From NCBI GenBank assembly GCA_002428995.1, contig DIYJ01000006.1, positions 186,001 to 250,000 on the forward strand: a stretch of 64,000 nt of DNA. The letters run 5' to 3'. The translations under genes were made by a program, and so were the position numbers. This document shows positions 17,335-25,671 of the stretch, piece after piece. Under the pieces are notes generated by a model. It ran no database searches and was not told where the DNA came from. It saw nothing but the letters and a program-made list of their open reading frames with translations. Positions within the stretch are counted from its first letter, which is position 1, and each line of letters begins with the position of its first letter. Source of the stretch: Flavobacteriales bacterium UBA6057 (GTDB taxonomy: Bacteria; Bacteroidota; Bacteroidia; Flavobacteriales_G; Salibacteraceae).

Positions 17335-18240
17335 TTAATAAGTGGTTTCAGTCAGCCTTTCGCTGATGCTCCATAGCTTTTGAGTCGCCTTGCGCTCATT
17401 GGCCACGGGATTGGGTTCGTTTAGTACCGGGTAGCCGCGCCAGTTGCCCATCTTCTCGGGCCCATAGTATTCACCGCCTTTGGCATCGGGATCTGTAGCC
17501 GCTCTCAGCGTAGGGAGGATGCCCATGTCAATTTTCTGCGCCAGCAGCGCATTCATGATTCTGCCTTGCAATCCCATGTGCTGCTGCAAGTTGGTGGCGG
17601 TATAGCCCGGATGCGCCATCAGGCACATGGCAGAGCTGCCCTTGGTGCGCAATTTCTGGTTCAGCTCAGCGGCAAACATCATGTTGGCCAGTTTGCTCTG
17701 CGCATAAGACGCCATCTTGTCGTAGGATTTTTCGAACTGAAGGTCGTTCCAGTAGATGTCTGCCTTCTTCATTTTTGCTACGAGGCTGCTAAGCACCACG
17801 ATTCTGGAACCGGGAATGTTCTCCAGAACCTCCAAAAGCCCATGAGTCAGTACAAAGTGCCCCAGGTGATTGGTGCCAAACTGGCCTTCAAAGCCCTGCT
17901 TTGTTTCTAAGCGTTCGTTGGGCATCATCACCCCCGCGTTGTTGATCAACACGTCCAGTTTCGAGTATTCCGCCTTAAAGCGTGCGGTAAATTGCTTGAC
18001 ATTGCTCAGATCTGCGAGATCCAGCTGCATAAGTGTGACATCAGCGTTAGGAACTTCTTTCTTCATCTCCGCGATCGCCTGATGGCCCTTGTTCATGCTG
18101 CGGGCAGTCATGATCACTTTGGCGCCTTTGCTGGCCAACACCTTAGATGTGCCCAGTCCTAGTCCGCTGTTTGCGCCCGTCACCAAAAAGGTCTTTCCTT
18201 TCTGATTCGGGATGTTATCCGTTGTCCAATTCTTGCTCAT
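17335..18240 (-). CDS. Short-chain dehydrogenase/reductase, retinol-dehydrogenase-like
   Basis: Starting at the ATG at 18238-18240 (MSKNWTTDNI) the protein has 301 residues; a start nine codons further upstream is possible but adds a stretch (MSHQKKQSR) not typical of the family. It contains TGANSGLG (21-28), NNAGVM, VLSS and SYAQSKLAN, all SDR catalytic motifs, and the C-terminal GGEYYGPEKMGNWRG seen in retinol dehydrogenase/WW-domain-oxidoreductase-like SDRs. Substrate is unknown. It is the first gene of the minus-strand SDR-SDR-DoxX-AraC run. Confidence 0.9.
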   Translation of the reverse strand: MSKNWTTDNIPNQKGKTFLVTGANSGLGLGTSKVLASKGAKVIMTARSMNKGHQAIAEMKKEVPNADVTLMQLDLADLSNVKQFTARFKAEYSKLDVLINNAGVMMPNERLETKQGFEGQFGTNHLGHFVLTHGLLEVLENIPGSRIVVLSSLVAKMKKADIYWNDLQFEKSYDKMASYAQSKLANMMFAAELNQKLRTKGSSAMCLMAHPGYTATNLQQHMGLQGRIMNALLAQKIDMGILPTLRAATDPDAKGGEYYGPEKMGNWRGYPVLNEPNPVANERKATQKLWSISERLTETTY

Positions 18241-18353
18241 CCTACTTTGTTTTTTTTGATGAGACAAAGGTTCAGGATGAGCCCCCCAGAGGTGTTATAC
18301 TAATTCCGGTAGGTCGGATACTTTTTCATGGTCGCGCAGGTTTTTCTGGAAGT

Positions 18354-19514
18354 CTAGCTTCTCAAGGCCAACAACCCGAAAGCCGGCCCCACCGCCAAAA
18401 CAACATAGACACCTGCGGAATCCAGTGCCCCAGTCAACATGCTCAACAGCTGGATGCTGACGATGGTGATGGAAAACCCAATGCAATTCACAATAGTCAG
18501 TGCTGTGCCCTTCATTTCAGGAGATGCATTTTGAGCCACAAGTGTGGAAAAGAGGGGAGAATCTGCGATGACCACCAACCCCCAGAACCAAAGAAAGGCG
18601 ATGAAGAGGAGCTCGGAATTGATCGTAAATACAAACGGGAAAAGCAGGCAACACAAACCTGATAGTAACAAAGCCGTGGACGCTATGCGTTTTGTCCCAG
18701 CTTTCTCAGCAAGGTATCCACCAGTTACGCACGCCAATCCACCGGAACCGATGATGATGAAAGACAGCAGAGGAATGTTGAAATCCACAGAATCGTGATG
18801 TGTGCTGTAGGTCTTTAGCATCAGCGGAACAAAGGCCCAAAAGGCATACAACTCCCACATATGGCCAAAATACCCGAAGGCAGCAGAGCGGAAACTCCGG
18901 TTTTGAAACACGCTGAAGAAGGCTGATAAATTGACCTGTTGCCCAGGCTTTCGATACGGGCCATCTGGAACCAACACCAGCATCAACAAACCACCGAGAA
19001 AAGCAAGCAGGGAAGTCACGATCAAAACAGATTTCCAGGGAAATGCCCCGGAGAGTTCCTTCAACAAGTGGGGGAAGGCTGTGCCAATGACCAGCGCCCC
19101 AACCAGAAAACCCAGTGACTTGCCCAGTCCCTTTTCAAAGTGGTCGGCCGCGATCTTCATGCCAACAGGATAGATTCCGGCCAGAAAAAAGCCGGTGAGA
19201 AAGCGAACAGAAAGAATGCTCGCCAAACCGTTGCCATCCCAAATGATTCCAGCATTAAAGAGCGCACCCAAAACAGCACAGGTAAAGAAAACCCTCGAAG
19301 GGGAGAAGCGGTCGGCAATGGTGAAGATGGCAAACACCAGCGTGCCGATGATGAAACCAAACTGCACGGCAGAGGTAAGGTGACCTACTGCGCCCTCCGT
19401 CAGTCCAAAATTTGCCACCAAGTCGTTCATCACTGCATTTCCCGCAAACCATAGGGAAGTGCAGAAGAACTGCGACAGAATGATGATGGGTAATATGAAC
19501 CTCGATTGTTGCAC
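18354..19514 (-). CDS. MFS transporter
   Basis: The 386-residue protein has about twelve hydrophobic segments with the MFS 6+6 layout. It starts with LPIIILSQFFCTSLWFAGNAVMNDL, and the loop IADRFSPSRVF lies where the family motif A (Gx3DRxGRR) is expected, in altered form. It sits in the inner membrane. Substrate is not predictable; its neighbours (SDRs on one side, a methyltransferase on the other) give no clear hint. Confidence 0.88.
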   Translation of the reverse strand: MQQSRFILPIIILSQFFCTSLWFAGNAVMNDLVANFGLTEGAVGHLTSAVQFGFIIGTLVFAIFTIADRFSPSRVFFTCAVLGALFNAGIIWDGNGLASILSVRFLTGFFLAGIYPVGMKIAADHFEKGLGKSLGFLVGALVIGTAFPHLLKELSGAFPWKSVLIVTSLLAFLGGLLMLVLVPDGPYRKPGQQVNLSAFFSVFQNRSFRSAAFGYFGHMWELYAFWAFVPLMLKTYSTHHDSVDFNIPLLSFIIIGSGGLACVTGGYLAEKAGTKRIASTALLLSGLCCLLFPFVFTINSELLFIAFLWFWGLVVIADSPLFSTLVAQNASPEMKGTALTIVNCIGFSITIVSIQLLSMLTGALDSAGVYVVLAVGPAFGLLALRS

Positions 19515-19597
19515 GAAGAAGCTTAATCAACAATGAATAACCTTGGACGAACTTCGAACTCATCCATTGCACTCAGTTTACATTTTTGACCAACGAA

Positions 19598-20011
19598 CTA
19601 CTCACTTTCAGTGGCTTGAAACCCGAAAAAGCAGAACAGAGCAAACATGAGCACCACTCCTAAGATGGAAGCCAGCAAGTCGAAAACGTCATAAGTGTTG
19701 TTTCCACCGAGGTGATGGTATCCCAATTCCTGGGAAACCACGTAAATCAGAGTAGCGAGTGCAGCAAGGAGGTAGAGCATCACATCCTTCATTGCTGCAG
19801 CCAGTGAGTCCCGCAGACGAAATACGATACCCGTCACCACCGTCATGCCCAGAATAGCTTCTGCGAGGTTTGGAAAGGATAGCACTGCAATGTGAAGGAA
19901 TTCAGGCAGATCACTCTCCAGCACCAGCGGACGCAGAGAGAAACGATTGAACACAAACAATAGGAAAGCAGCCCAAAACAAGATGCGAACGTATGCCTTG
20001 AAGCCCCTCAT
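19598..20011 (-). CDS. Small membrane protein of unknown function
   Basis: This 137-residue protein has four hydrophobic stretches (about 9-24, 42-64, 75-93, 110-130) and a conserved-looking loop NNTYDVFDLLASILGV reminiscent of VanZ-like proteins, but the match is too weak to name. Its start overlaps the stop of the upstream methyltransferase gene by four bases (ATGA), so translation is probably coupled. Confidence 0.7.
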   Translation of the reverse strand: MRGFKAYVRILFWAAFLLFVFNRFSLRPLVLESDLPEFLHIAVLSFPNLAEAILGMTVVTGIVFRLRDSLAAAMKDVMLYLLAALATLIYVVSQELGYHHLGGNNTYDVFDLLASILGVVLMFALFCFFGFQATESE

Positions 20012-20580
20012 GCTTGCTTTCTGCCAATGATCATGCGATAGGGCGACTCAGACGTATGCCCCGTGCTTTCCTCCTTGAACACGTAGACGAAGCTTTGTTC
20101 ATCCAGCACATCCATGACTTCAGTGCTTTGGATCACACTCAGCAGCATTTCCACCTTGCTTCCCACATCCTGAATGCAGACCACCAATAGGGCATCACTT
20201 TTCATGTCTGTGATGATCTTCCTGAGCAATTGCACCTCGCGTTCCTTATCCTTTTTGGCAAAGTGAAACATGCTGTCTAACAGCACAAAGTCGAAGGTGT
20301 GGATTGCATCAAACGCATGAATGTCAGCTACTATTCCCTCGACATTCAGTTGGCGATCCTGAGCCATTCGGGCCATTTGCTCGATCCCGACTTTGGAACT
20401 GTCAATGCCCGTCACCGCAAATCCCAGCTGAGCCAGTGCAATGGCATTTCTACCTTGACCGCATCCCAGGTCGAGAATGCTAGCTGCTGTAGGTTGCTCA
20501 GCGAAAAAAGCCATCAGCGCAGGGTAGGGCGCTCCGAAATAATTCTCTGTTTGATAGTAGTGGTCGTAGGTGGTGGTCAT
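20008..20580 (-). CDS. Class I SAM-dependent methyltransferase
   Basis: The 190-residue protein has the Rossmann methyltransferase core: ILDLGCGQGRNAIALAQLG (motif I, about 36-54), VTGIDSSKVGIEQM (motif II), and DFVLLDSMFHF (motif IV). The beginning YYQTENYFGAPYPAL is typical of small TehB/Methyltransf_25-like enzymes. The methyl acceptor is unknown. It is divergent from the ABC-F gene and overlaps the small membrane protein gene by four bases. Confidence 0.88.
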   Translation of the reverse strand: MTTTYDHYYQTENYFGAPYPALMAFFAEQPTAASILDLGCGQGRNAIALAQLGFAVTGIDSSKVGIEQMARMAQDRQLNVEGIVADIHAFDAIHTFDFVLLDSMFHFAKKDKEREVQLLRKIITDMKSDALLVVCIQDVGSKVEMLLSVIQSTEVMDVLDEQSFVYVFKEESTGHTSESPYRMIIGRKQA

Positions 20581-20636
20581 GTGGCGGTATGTGAACGCAA
20601 GTTACTTCAAGAGTGGAAAAACCAGACATTCGCGAC

Positions 20637-22529
20637 ATGAATTACCTCTCGGTAGAAGAGCTGTCAAAAAACTTCGGAGAACGCATACTGTTCGGAGGGC
20701 TCAACTTTGGCCTGGCGAAAGGCGATAAGGTCGCGCTCATCGCCAACAACGGAACCGGCAAAAGCACCTTGTTGCGCATCCTGGCTGGGAAGGACATCGC
20801 AGATGGAGGTGAATTCAACTTTCGGCAAGGTGTGAAGGTTTCTTACCTGGAACAGGAACCCGACTTCAAGGATGACCATACCATTGAGGACTTTGTAGCG
20901 AACGCCAATTTCGAGATCCTCAAGATCATCGATCACTACAACAAGGTCCTCGAAAAGCAAGGCGATCAATACAACGAGGCCAACATGCGCGAGCTGGAGC
21001 AAGCCCAGGCGCAAATGGACGCCAACCAGGCGTGGGACTATGATCGAAGGTTGAAGGCCATGTTGACACGGTTTGGCATCAACGACCTCAGCCAGCGTAT
21101 CAACACCCTGAGCGGAGGACAGAAGAAACGTCTGGCGCTGTCACTCACCCTGCTGGACAATCCAGAGTTCCTCATCCTCGATGAACCTACCAACCACCTG
21201 GACATTGAAATGGTGGAATGGCTGGAAGATTACCTCAGTCAATCGACCATCACGCTCCTGATGGTGACGCACGACCGCTATTTCCTGGATCGGGTGTGCA
21301 ATGTGATCCTCGAGATGCACCATGGCAAGCTTTTCCGTCACCAGGGGAACTACAGCTACTTCCTTGAAAAGCGGGAGGAGCGCGAAGCCGCCTTGCAGAC
21401 AGAAATTGACAAGGCAGGCAAGCTCATGAAGCGGGAACTGGAATGGATGCGCAGGCAGCCCAAAGCGCGGACTACCAAAAGCAAAGCCCGCATTGACTCC
21501 TACTACGAAACCGAGGCCAAAGCCAAAAGCGGAAAGAAGCAACAGGAAATCCGCCTCGAGGTGAAGATGTCGAGGGTTGGTGGAAAGATCCTTGAGCTGA
21601 AAAAGGTCTACAAAAGCTATGGCGATTTACCGATTATGCGCGGGTTCGATTACACCTTCAAGAAGGGAGAGCGCATTGGCATCATCGGTAAAAACGGAGT
21701 AGGAAAGAGCACCTTCCTCAACATCATTACCGGGCGTGAAGAAGCAGACTCAGGAAAGATCAACACGGGTGAGACTATCATCTATGGATACTACCACCAG
21801 CAAGGCATGAAGCTCAAGGAAGACAAGCGTGTCATTGAGGTGTTGAAAGATATTGCCGAAGTCATTGAACTGGCCGATGGTTCTAAACTGACCGCTTCAC
21901 AGTTTTTGCTTCATTTCCTGTTTCCGCCTGAGATGCAATACACCTATGTGAGCATGCTGAGTGGAGGAGAGAAGAGGCGTTTGCATCTGATGACGGTGCT
22001 GATGAAGAATCCCAACTTCCTCATCCTGGATGAGCCTACCAATGACCTGGACTTGCTAACACTCCAGAAGCTTGAAGAGTTCCTCGAAAACTTTGGCGGC
22101 TGCCTCATTGTCGTTTCCCACGATCGCTACTTCCTCGACAAGTTGGTGGATCACCTTTTTGTGTTCGAAGGCGATGCGCAGATTCGGGATTTCTGGGGAC
22201 CTTATTCAGAATGGAAGGAGCTGAAAAAAGAGCAGGAAGCCATCGAGCAACAAGCCCGGGAAGCTGCGAGTAACAAGGCAGAAAAGGCCGAACAGAACAA
22301 GCCGAAGGAAAAGAAGAAACTGAGCTACAAGGACAAGCGCGAGTATGAAATGCTCGAAGGTGAGATGGAAGCGCTGGAGCAGGAAAAGGCCCAGCTGGAA
22401 GCTGAAATACAAACACCTGAACTCGGCTACGAGCGTTTGCAGGAAGTATCCGGAAGATTGGGCGAGATCAGCGAATTGCTCGATGCGAAGATGATGCGCT
22501 GGATGGAGCTGGACGAATTGCAGGGTTAG
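20637..22529 (+). CDS. ABC-F family ATPase, Uup-like
   Basis: Chosen start ATG 20637 (MNYLSVEELSKNFGER); an upstream GTG at 20613 adds only eight unconserved residues. The 630-residue protein has two ABC domains and no membrane part. Domain 1: ANNGTGKST (36-44), LSGGQKKR, FLILDEPTNHLD. Domain 2: GKNGVGKST (about 350), LSGGEKRR, FLILDEPTNDLD. Between them is the Lys/Arg-rich ABC-F linker (about 240-310), and a C-terminal coiled coil (about 545-630) matches the Uup DNA-binding tail. ABC-F proteins act on ribosomes or, for Uup, also on branched DNA. It is a soluble cytosolic protein. Confidence 0.95.
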   Translation: MNYLSVEELSKNFGERILFGGLNFGLAKGDKVALIANNGTGKSTLLRILAGKDIADGGEFNFRQGVKVSYLEQEPDFKDDHTIEDFVANANFEILKIIDHYNKVLEKQGDQYNEANMRELEQAQAQMDANQAWDYDRRLKAMLTRFGINDLSQRINTLSGGQKKRLALSLTLLDNPEFLILDEPTNHLDIEMVEWLEDYLSQSTITLLMVTHDRYFLDRVCNVILEMHHGKLFRHQGNYSYFLEKREEREAALQTEIDKAGKLMKRELEWMRRQPKARTTKSKARIDSYYETEAKAKSGKKQQEIRLEVKMSRVGGKILELKKVYKSYGDLPIMRGFDYTFKKGERIGIIGKNGVGKSTFLNIITGREEADSGKINTGETIIYGYYHQQGMKLKEDKRVIEVLKDIAEVIELADGSKLTASQFLLHFLFPPEMQYTYVSMLSGGEKRRLHLMTVLMKNPNFLILDEPTNDLDLLTLQKLEEFLENFGGCLIVVSHDRYFLDKLVDHLFVFEGDAQIRDFWGPYSEWKELKKEQEAIEQQAREAASNKAEKAEQNKPKEKKKLSYKDKREYEMLEGEMEALEQEKAQLEAEIQTPELGYERLQEVSGRLGEISELLDAKMMRWMELDELQG

Positions 22530-22572
22530 CAACGCAAGGATTCTTCAAAATGATCTTCATCGTCTGATACTG

Positions 22573-22595
22573 AACCAACGTCTTTTGCGTTGGTT
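22573..22595. repeat. Perfect hairpin, possible terminator without T tract
   Basis: AACCAACG (22573-22580) pairs with CGTTGGTT (22588-22595) over a seven-base loop. It lies 43 bases after the ABC-F stop and 27 before the Omp28-like start. No T run follows, so it may be a weak terminator or a leader hairpin of the lipoprotein gene. Confidence 0.5.
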
Positions 22596-22622
22596 GCACT
22601 TCACACTGTGAATCAGAGATCC

Positions 22623-23495
22623 ATGAAAAACATATTCTTCTCATTCGGACTGATAGGCCTGCTGCTTAGCGGCTGTAACAATAGCATCAGCGATCACCCT
22701 ACATTGGAGGTATCGCAGGACGAACCGCTCGCGTTTCAGCAACAAGTGCTCATCGAGGCTTTCACCAGTCCCAGTTGCGGAGCATGCCCGTTGGCGCATT
22801 CTATCATTGATCATCTGGAGGATTCACTCAGCACTGTCATTCACATCTCTCATAAGTTGAGAGGCCCGATGACGCATGATTATGGCTGGTATGCCACCGA
22901 TCAAAACGATCGCACACTGTTTACTCCACTCGCGCACGTTCAGCGACTGGGAGAGGATGATGGCATGGGACCGGTTTACTACCGAATGGAGCGTTTTGAA
23001 GAGATGATTCAAGGGGCGCTGTTCTCAGAATGGACCGATGTGGGCATTGCACTGGAAACTCAAATGCAAGGCGATGAAGCCATTGTGAACGTCACTGTTC
23101 AGTCCACGGACGCCTTTGAAGAATCGGCAGTAGAATTGACGGTGGTGCTGGTGCAAAACAAGATCATCGGAGAGGGTGGAGGTTACGACCAACGCAACTA
23201 TGGCCATTCCGATCAGCGTCATCCATATTACCGTCAGGGAGAATGGATTGAAGGATTTGAGCATAAGAATGTGATCCGTCACGTATTCACCGATTTTGCC
23301 GGTGATGTGCTCGAAAATGAAGGGCGCTGGAACGTTTCCAAGGTGTATTCCACAGACTTGGGCGAGCTGGGCGGCAGTGCTCAGGATTACACAGTCATTG
23401 CCTTTGTGAGCAGGGCAGAGGAGCGCTTCAGCAGATTGCTGAATGTGCAGTTTGTGCAGCTGGGAGCAAGCAAGGCTCCGATTGGGAAGTATTGA
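22623..23495 (+). CDS. Omp28-related outer membrane lipoprotein
   Basis: The start at 22623 (MKNIFFSFGLIGLLLSGC) gives a lipoprotein signal with the lipobox cysteine at residue 18; an in-frame ATG 33 bases earlier would spoil it. Mature 290-residue precursor contains VLIEAFTSPSCGACPLAH (C52, C55), the thioredoxin-like CxxC segment characteristic of Omp28-related proteins in Bacteroidota. It is therefore expected to be lipid-anchored, probably in the outer membrane, with a possible thiol role. Omp28 function is not established. Confidence 0.85.
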   Translation: MKNIFFSFGLIGLLLSGCNNSISDHPTLEVSQDEPLAFQQQVLIEAFTSPSCGACPLAHSIIDHLEDSLSTVIHISHKLRGPMTHDYGWYATDQNDRTLFTPLAHVQRLGEDDGMGPVYYRMERFEEMIQGALFSEWTDVGIALETQMQGDEAIVNVTVQSTDAFEESAVELTVVLVQNKIIGEGGGYDQRNYGHSDQRHPYYRQGEWIEGFEHKNVIRHVFTDFAGDVLENEGRWNVSKVYSTDLGELGGSAQDYTVIAFVSRAEERFSRLLNVQFVQLGASKAPIGKY

Positions 23496-23500
23496 AGGGC

Positions 23501-23635
23501 AGCCTACGCCTTCGACTCCGCTCAGTCTCCGGCCGTGGCCTCGGCTTAGTGTGGGTGTGAATCCCAGTCCGGGTATCCAACCCAATTCTGTATCGAACAT
23601 CCAATCACGTAGCCTGAGCGGATTCGAAGGCTACT
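23501..23635. repeat. REP-like inverted repeat after Omp28-like gene
   Basis: CCTTCGACTCCGCTCAG (23509-23525) and CTGAGCGGATTCGAAGG (23614-23630) are inverted copies with one mismatch, separated by 88 bases; AGCCTACG and GTAGC flank the arms. The core is a widespread intergenic palindrome type in bacteria. It starts five bases after the stop codon of the lipoprotein gene and could also serve in transcript ends. Confidence 0.7.
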
Positions 23636-23700
23636 GACAATAGCCACGCTCACGTCAAGACATCATCATCTAATCATCTGATCGTCTTAAATATTCAATA

Positions 23701-23728
23701 CTTTCAGAAATAATTGAAAGTTCTGAAA
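23701..23728 (+). promoter_or_regulatory. Operator copy 1, overlapping the GbsR-type gene promoter
   Basis: CTTTCA-N8-TGAAAG (23701-23720) is a perfect 6-8-6 palindrome followed by TTCTGAAA. The same 28-base arrangement recurs at 24269-24296. It covers the likely promoter of the regulator gene, so autoregulation by that protein is the simplest reading. Confidence 0.65.
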
Positions 23729-23743
23729 ATAATTGTATGTTTG
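23713..23743 (+). promoter_or_regulatory. Putative Bacteroidota promoter of GbsR-type gene
   Basis: TATGTTTG at 23736-23743 matches TAnnTTTG exactly; ATTG at 23713-23716 stands 19 bases earlier as a partial TTTG -33 box. The -7 box ends only four bases before the ATG at 23748, which implies a leaderless or nearly leaderless transcript. Confidence 0.55.
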
Positions 23744-23747
23744 ACCC

Positions 23748-24248
23748 ATGGAAATCAACGAAGCAAAAGCGGAATTCATTCAAGCGTGGGGCACCCTGGG
23801 AAGTAACTGGGGCATCAACCGCACGATGAGCCAGATCCACGCTTTGTTGATCATCAGCCCTGATCCCATGAGTGCAGAGGAGATCATGCACGAGCTAAAG
23901 GCCAGCCGGGGTAATGTAAACATGAACCTGCGCGCCTTGATGGAGTGGGGGTTGGTGAAAAAGCATTTAAAGCAAGGTGAACGTAAGGAGTATTTCGAGG
24001 CCGGGAAGGATGTGATGAACATCGCCCGACAGATTGCCAAGGAGCGAAAGCGCAGAGAAATTGATCCCATCATGGATGTGATTCGAAACGTGCAGGATAT
24101 TGAAGGCGATGGGCCAGAGGAGAAGGAGTTCCGCAACATGCTGGGAGAGATTGGAGACATCACCGAGAAAATTGACAAGGTGATCGAGAAGTTCATCAAG
24201 TCTGATTCTAACTGGTTTCTGAAAACACTCATGAAACTCATTCGGTAA
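23748..24248 (+). CDS. GbsR/MarR-type transcriptional regulator
   Basis: The 166-residue protein begins EAKAEFIQAWGTLGSNWGINRTMSQIHALLIISPDPMSAEEIMHEL, the N-terminal signature of GbsR-type MarR-like regulators, with the winged helix at about 25-90 (ASRGNVNMNLRALMEWGLVKKH). The C-terminal half is helical and probably dimerises. Two copies of a palindromic operator lie just before this gene and just before the next operon, so it probably represses itself and the membrane-protein genes downstream. GbsR itself senses choline, but many relatives have unknown effectors. Confidence 0.9.
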   Translation: MEINEAKAEFIQAWGTLGSNWGINRTMSQIHALLIISPDPMSAEEIMHELKASRGNVNMNLRALMEWGLVKKHLKQGERKEYFEAGKDVMNIARQIAKERKRREIDPIMDVIRNVQDIEGDGPEEKEFRNMLGEIGDITEKIDKVIEKFIKSDSNWFLKTLMKLIR

Positions 24249-24268
24249 CAAAAAAATTTGCTTCCAAA

Positions 24269-24296
24269 CTTTCAATTTTTTCTGAAAGTTCTGAAA
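24269..24296 (+). promoter_or_regulatory. Operator copy 2, upstream of membrane-protein operon
   Basis: CTTTCA (24269-24274), eight bases, TGAAAG (24283-24288), then TTCTGAAA. Arms and tail are identical to copy 1 while the eight central bases differ, as expected of a protein-binding site. It ends 20 bases before the chosen start of the next gene. Confidence 0.65.
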
Positions 24297-24316
24297 TGTC
24301 AAGAAATACAAACACC

Positions 24317-24670
24317 ATGAACCTCAACATCCTCACCTACGCGATTTACACCTTGGTCACCGCCTTTCTCGTGTTCAGAGTAGGGTGGGTGTTCTACGTG
24401 AATGGAGCGCATTACCTGTATGACATCTTCATCAGCGACCGGGATACGGCTGACAGTCTGAATCGACTGCTCTTGCTCGGCTACTACCTGCTAAACCTTG
24501 GCTATGTGGCCGTGAGTCTCAGCTTCTGGCCGCAGATTGAAGACTATGTACAGCTGATCGAAATGCTCGGTGAGCGAACAGGAATTATCGTACTCGGCCT
24601 GGGCGTGATGCACTTCATGAATATGGCCTGGGTGCGACTCGTCAAACACTACACCATCCGAAATCACTAA
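24317..24670 (+). CDS. Small membrane protein, paralogue A
   Basis: Start at ATG 24317 (MNLNILTYAIYTLV), because the earlier in-frame ATG at 24296 lies inside the operator. The 117-residue protein has three or four hydrophobic segments and the sequence LNRLLLLGYYLLNLGYVA, shared in modified form with the next gene (TNRLFEMGFYLLNLGFAL). The two are tandem paralogues. Function unknown; expression probably follows the GbsR-type regulator. Confidence 0.75.
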   Translation: MNLNILTYAIYTLVTAFLVFRVGWVFYVNGAHYLYDIFISDRDTADSLNRLLLLGYYLLNLGYVAVSLSFWPQIEDYVQLIEMLGERTGIIVLGLGVMHFMNMAWVRLVKHYTIRNH

Positions 24671-24681
24671 AACCAGATACC

Positions 24682-25131
24682 ATGAATGATCCAATGATTG
24701 TTACCGAAACCGTAGACAAGACCATGATTGTGGTTGCCTACCTCATCTATTTGCCCGTAGCCATCACACTGACTTACTACGTGGCGCGCACACTCTTCAA
24801 GAACGGAAAAGTGTTCATGCTGGACATTTTCAACGGCCGTGAGAACATCGCCTTAGCGACCAACAGGCTCTTTGAAATGGGATTCTACCTGCTCAACCTT
24901 GGGTTTGCTTTGCTCATTCTGAAGCTCGATGTCTACGATCCGGAGATGTTCGGAAAGCAGGAAATGATTGAAGCGCTCAGTAAAAAAGTCGGAGGCTTCA
25001 GCATCTACCTGGGAATCATGCTCTTCCTGAACCTTTACCTCTTCTTCAGAGGCAAGCGAAAGGCCAAGGAGCGAAACCTCATCGCTACACAAACGATGAA
25101 GGGCATGAACCAACCACCGCAAACAGCCTGA
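24682..25131 (+). CDS. Small membrane protein, paralogue B
   Basis: 149 residues, three to four hydrophobic segments, with FYLLNLGFALLIL aligning to YYLLNLGYVAVSL of the preceding protein and the same order of a VxxTLF-type helix, DIFNGRENIA loop and C-terminal basic tail (FFRGKRKAKERN). It follows paralogue A after 11 bases. No named family. The pair may form a heteromeric membrane unit. Confidence 0.78.
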   Translation: MNDPMIVTETVDKTMIVVAYLIYLPVAITLTYYVARTLFKNGKVFMLDIFNGRENIALATNRLFEMGFYLLNLGFALLILKLDVYDPEMFGKQEMIEALSKKVGGFSIYLGIMLFLNLYLFFRGKRKAKERNLIATQTMKGMNQPPQTA

Positions 25132-25211
25132 TAGGAACACATTCAAGCCAGGGCGGCAGTGAAACATTTATGAACTGCCGCCTGTGCTTTCACTCCAAAA
25201 ACTCAAACCAC

Positions 25212-25667
25212 ATGTTACCTGCACGCATTATCACGAGCTGGCTTCAGTCTGTGTTGTCAGGAATGTTGTTCATCGCCCTTGTGAGCATCTTTTACCGCAT
25301 CAGCACGGAGACTTCAGAATGGCATCAGGTGCTTCCGGACATTTTCACTCCAACGGTACTGATCACCATCGCGGCATTGATCTGCTCGTTGCCCTACATG
25401 GTGCTGATGTGCTTGCTCCTGGCGCCAAGCAATGGACAACAGGAAACTCTGAAAACCCGCATCACCTTGGTGCTGGTCGTGCATTACCTTCTGAGTGCTG
25501 CCAGCTTTGGAATTATGCATGCGGTCGGTGTAGATCTGTCTCGGTTTCCTGAGGCATTCCTGGTCATCATTTACCCGCAAACAGGCGCCTTCTTCCTGGT
25601 CTACAACCTGATCAAGGATTCGCGGAAAGCGAGAAATCAACACGTACCGACAGCTACCAATCACTAA
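25212..25667 (+). CDS. Membrane protein of unknown function
   Basis: Start chosen at ATG 25212 (MLPARIITSWLQSVLSG); an in-frame ATG at 25170 adds a polar 14-residue stretch. The 151-residue protein has about four hydrophobic segments with ALICSLPYMVLMCLLL and HYLLSAASFGIMH. ICSLPYMVLMC is echoed by LCSLPWVFMCY in the membrane protein at 26613-27539, so these look like related domains. It lies between paralogue B and the epimerase gene, all on one strand. Confidence 0.72.
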   Translation: MLPARIITSWLQSVLSGMLFIALVSIFYRISTETSEWHQVLPDIFTPTVLITIAALICSLPYMVLMCLLLAPSNGQQETLKTRITLVLVVHYLLSAASFGIMHAVGVDLSRFPEAFLVIIYPQTGAFFLVYNLIKDSRKARNQHVPTATNH

Positions 25668-25671
25668 AGTC

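Noticed and set aside
18147..18662. 171-codon plus-strand open frame
   Set aside because: Shadow of the SDR and MFS genes; no domain and odd composition.
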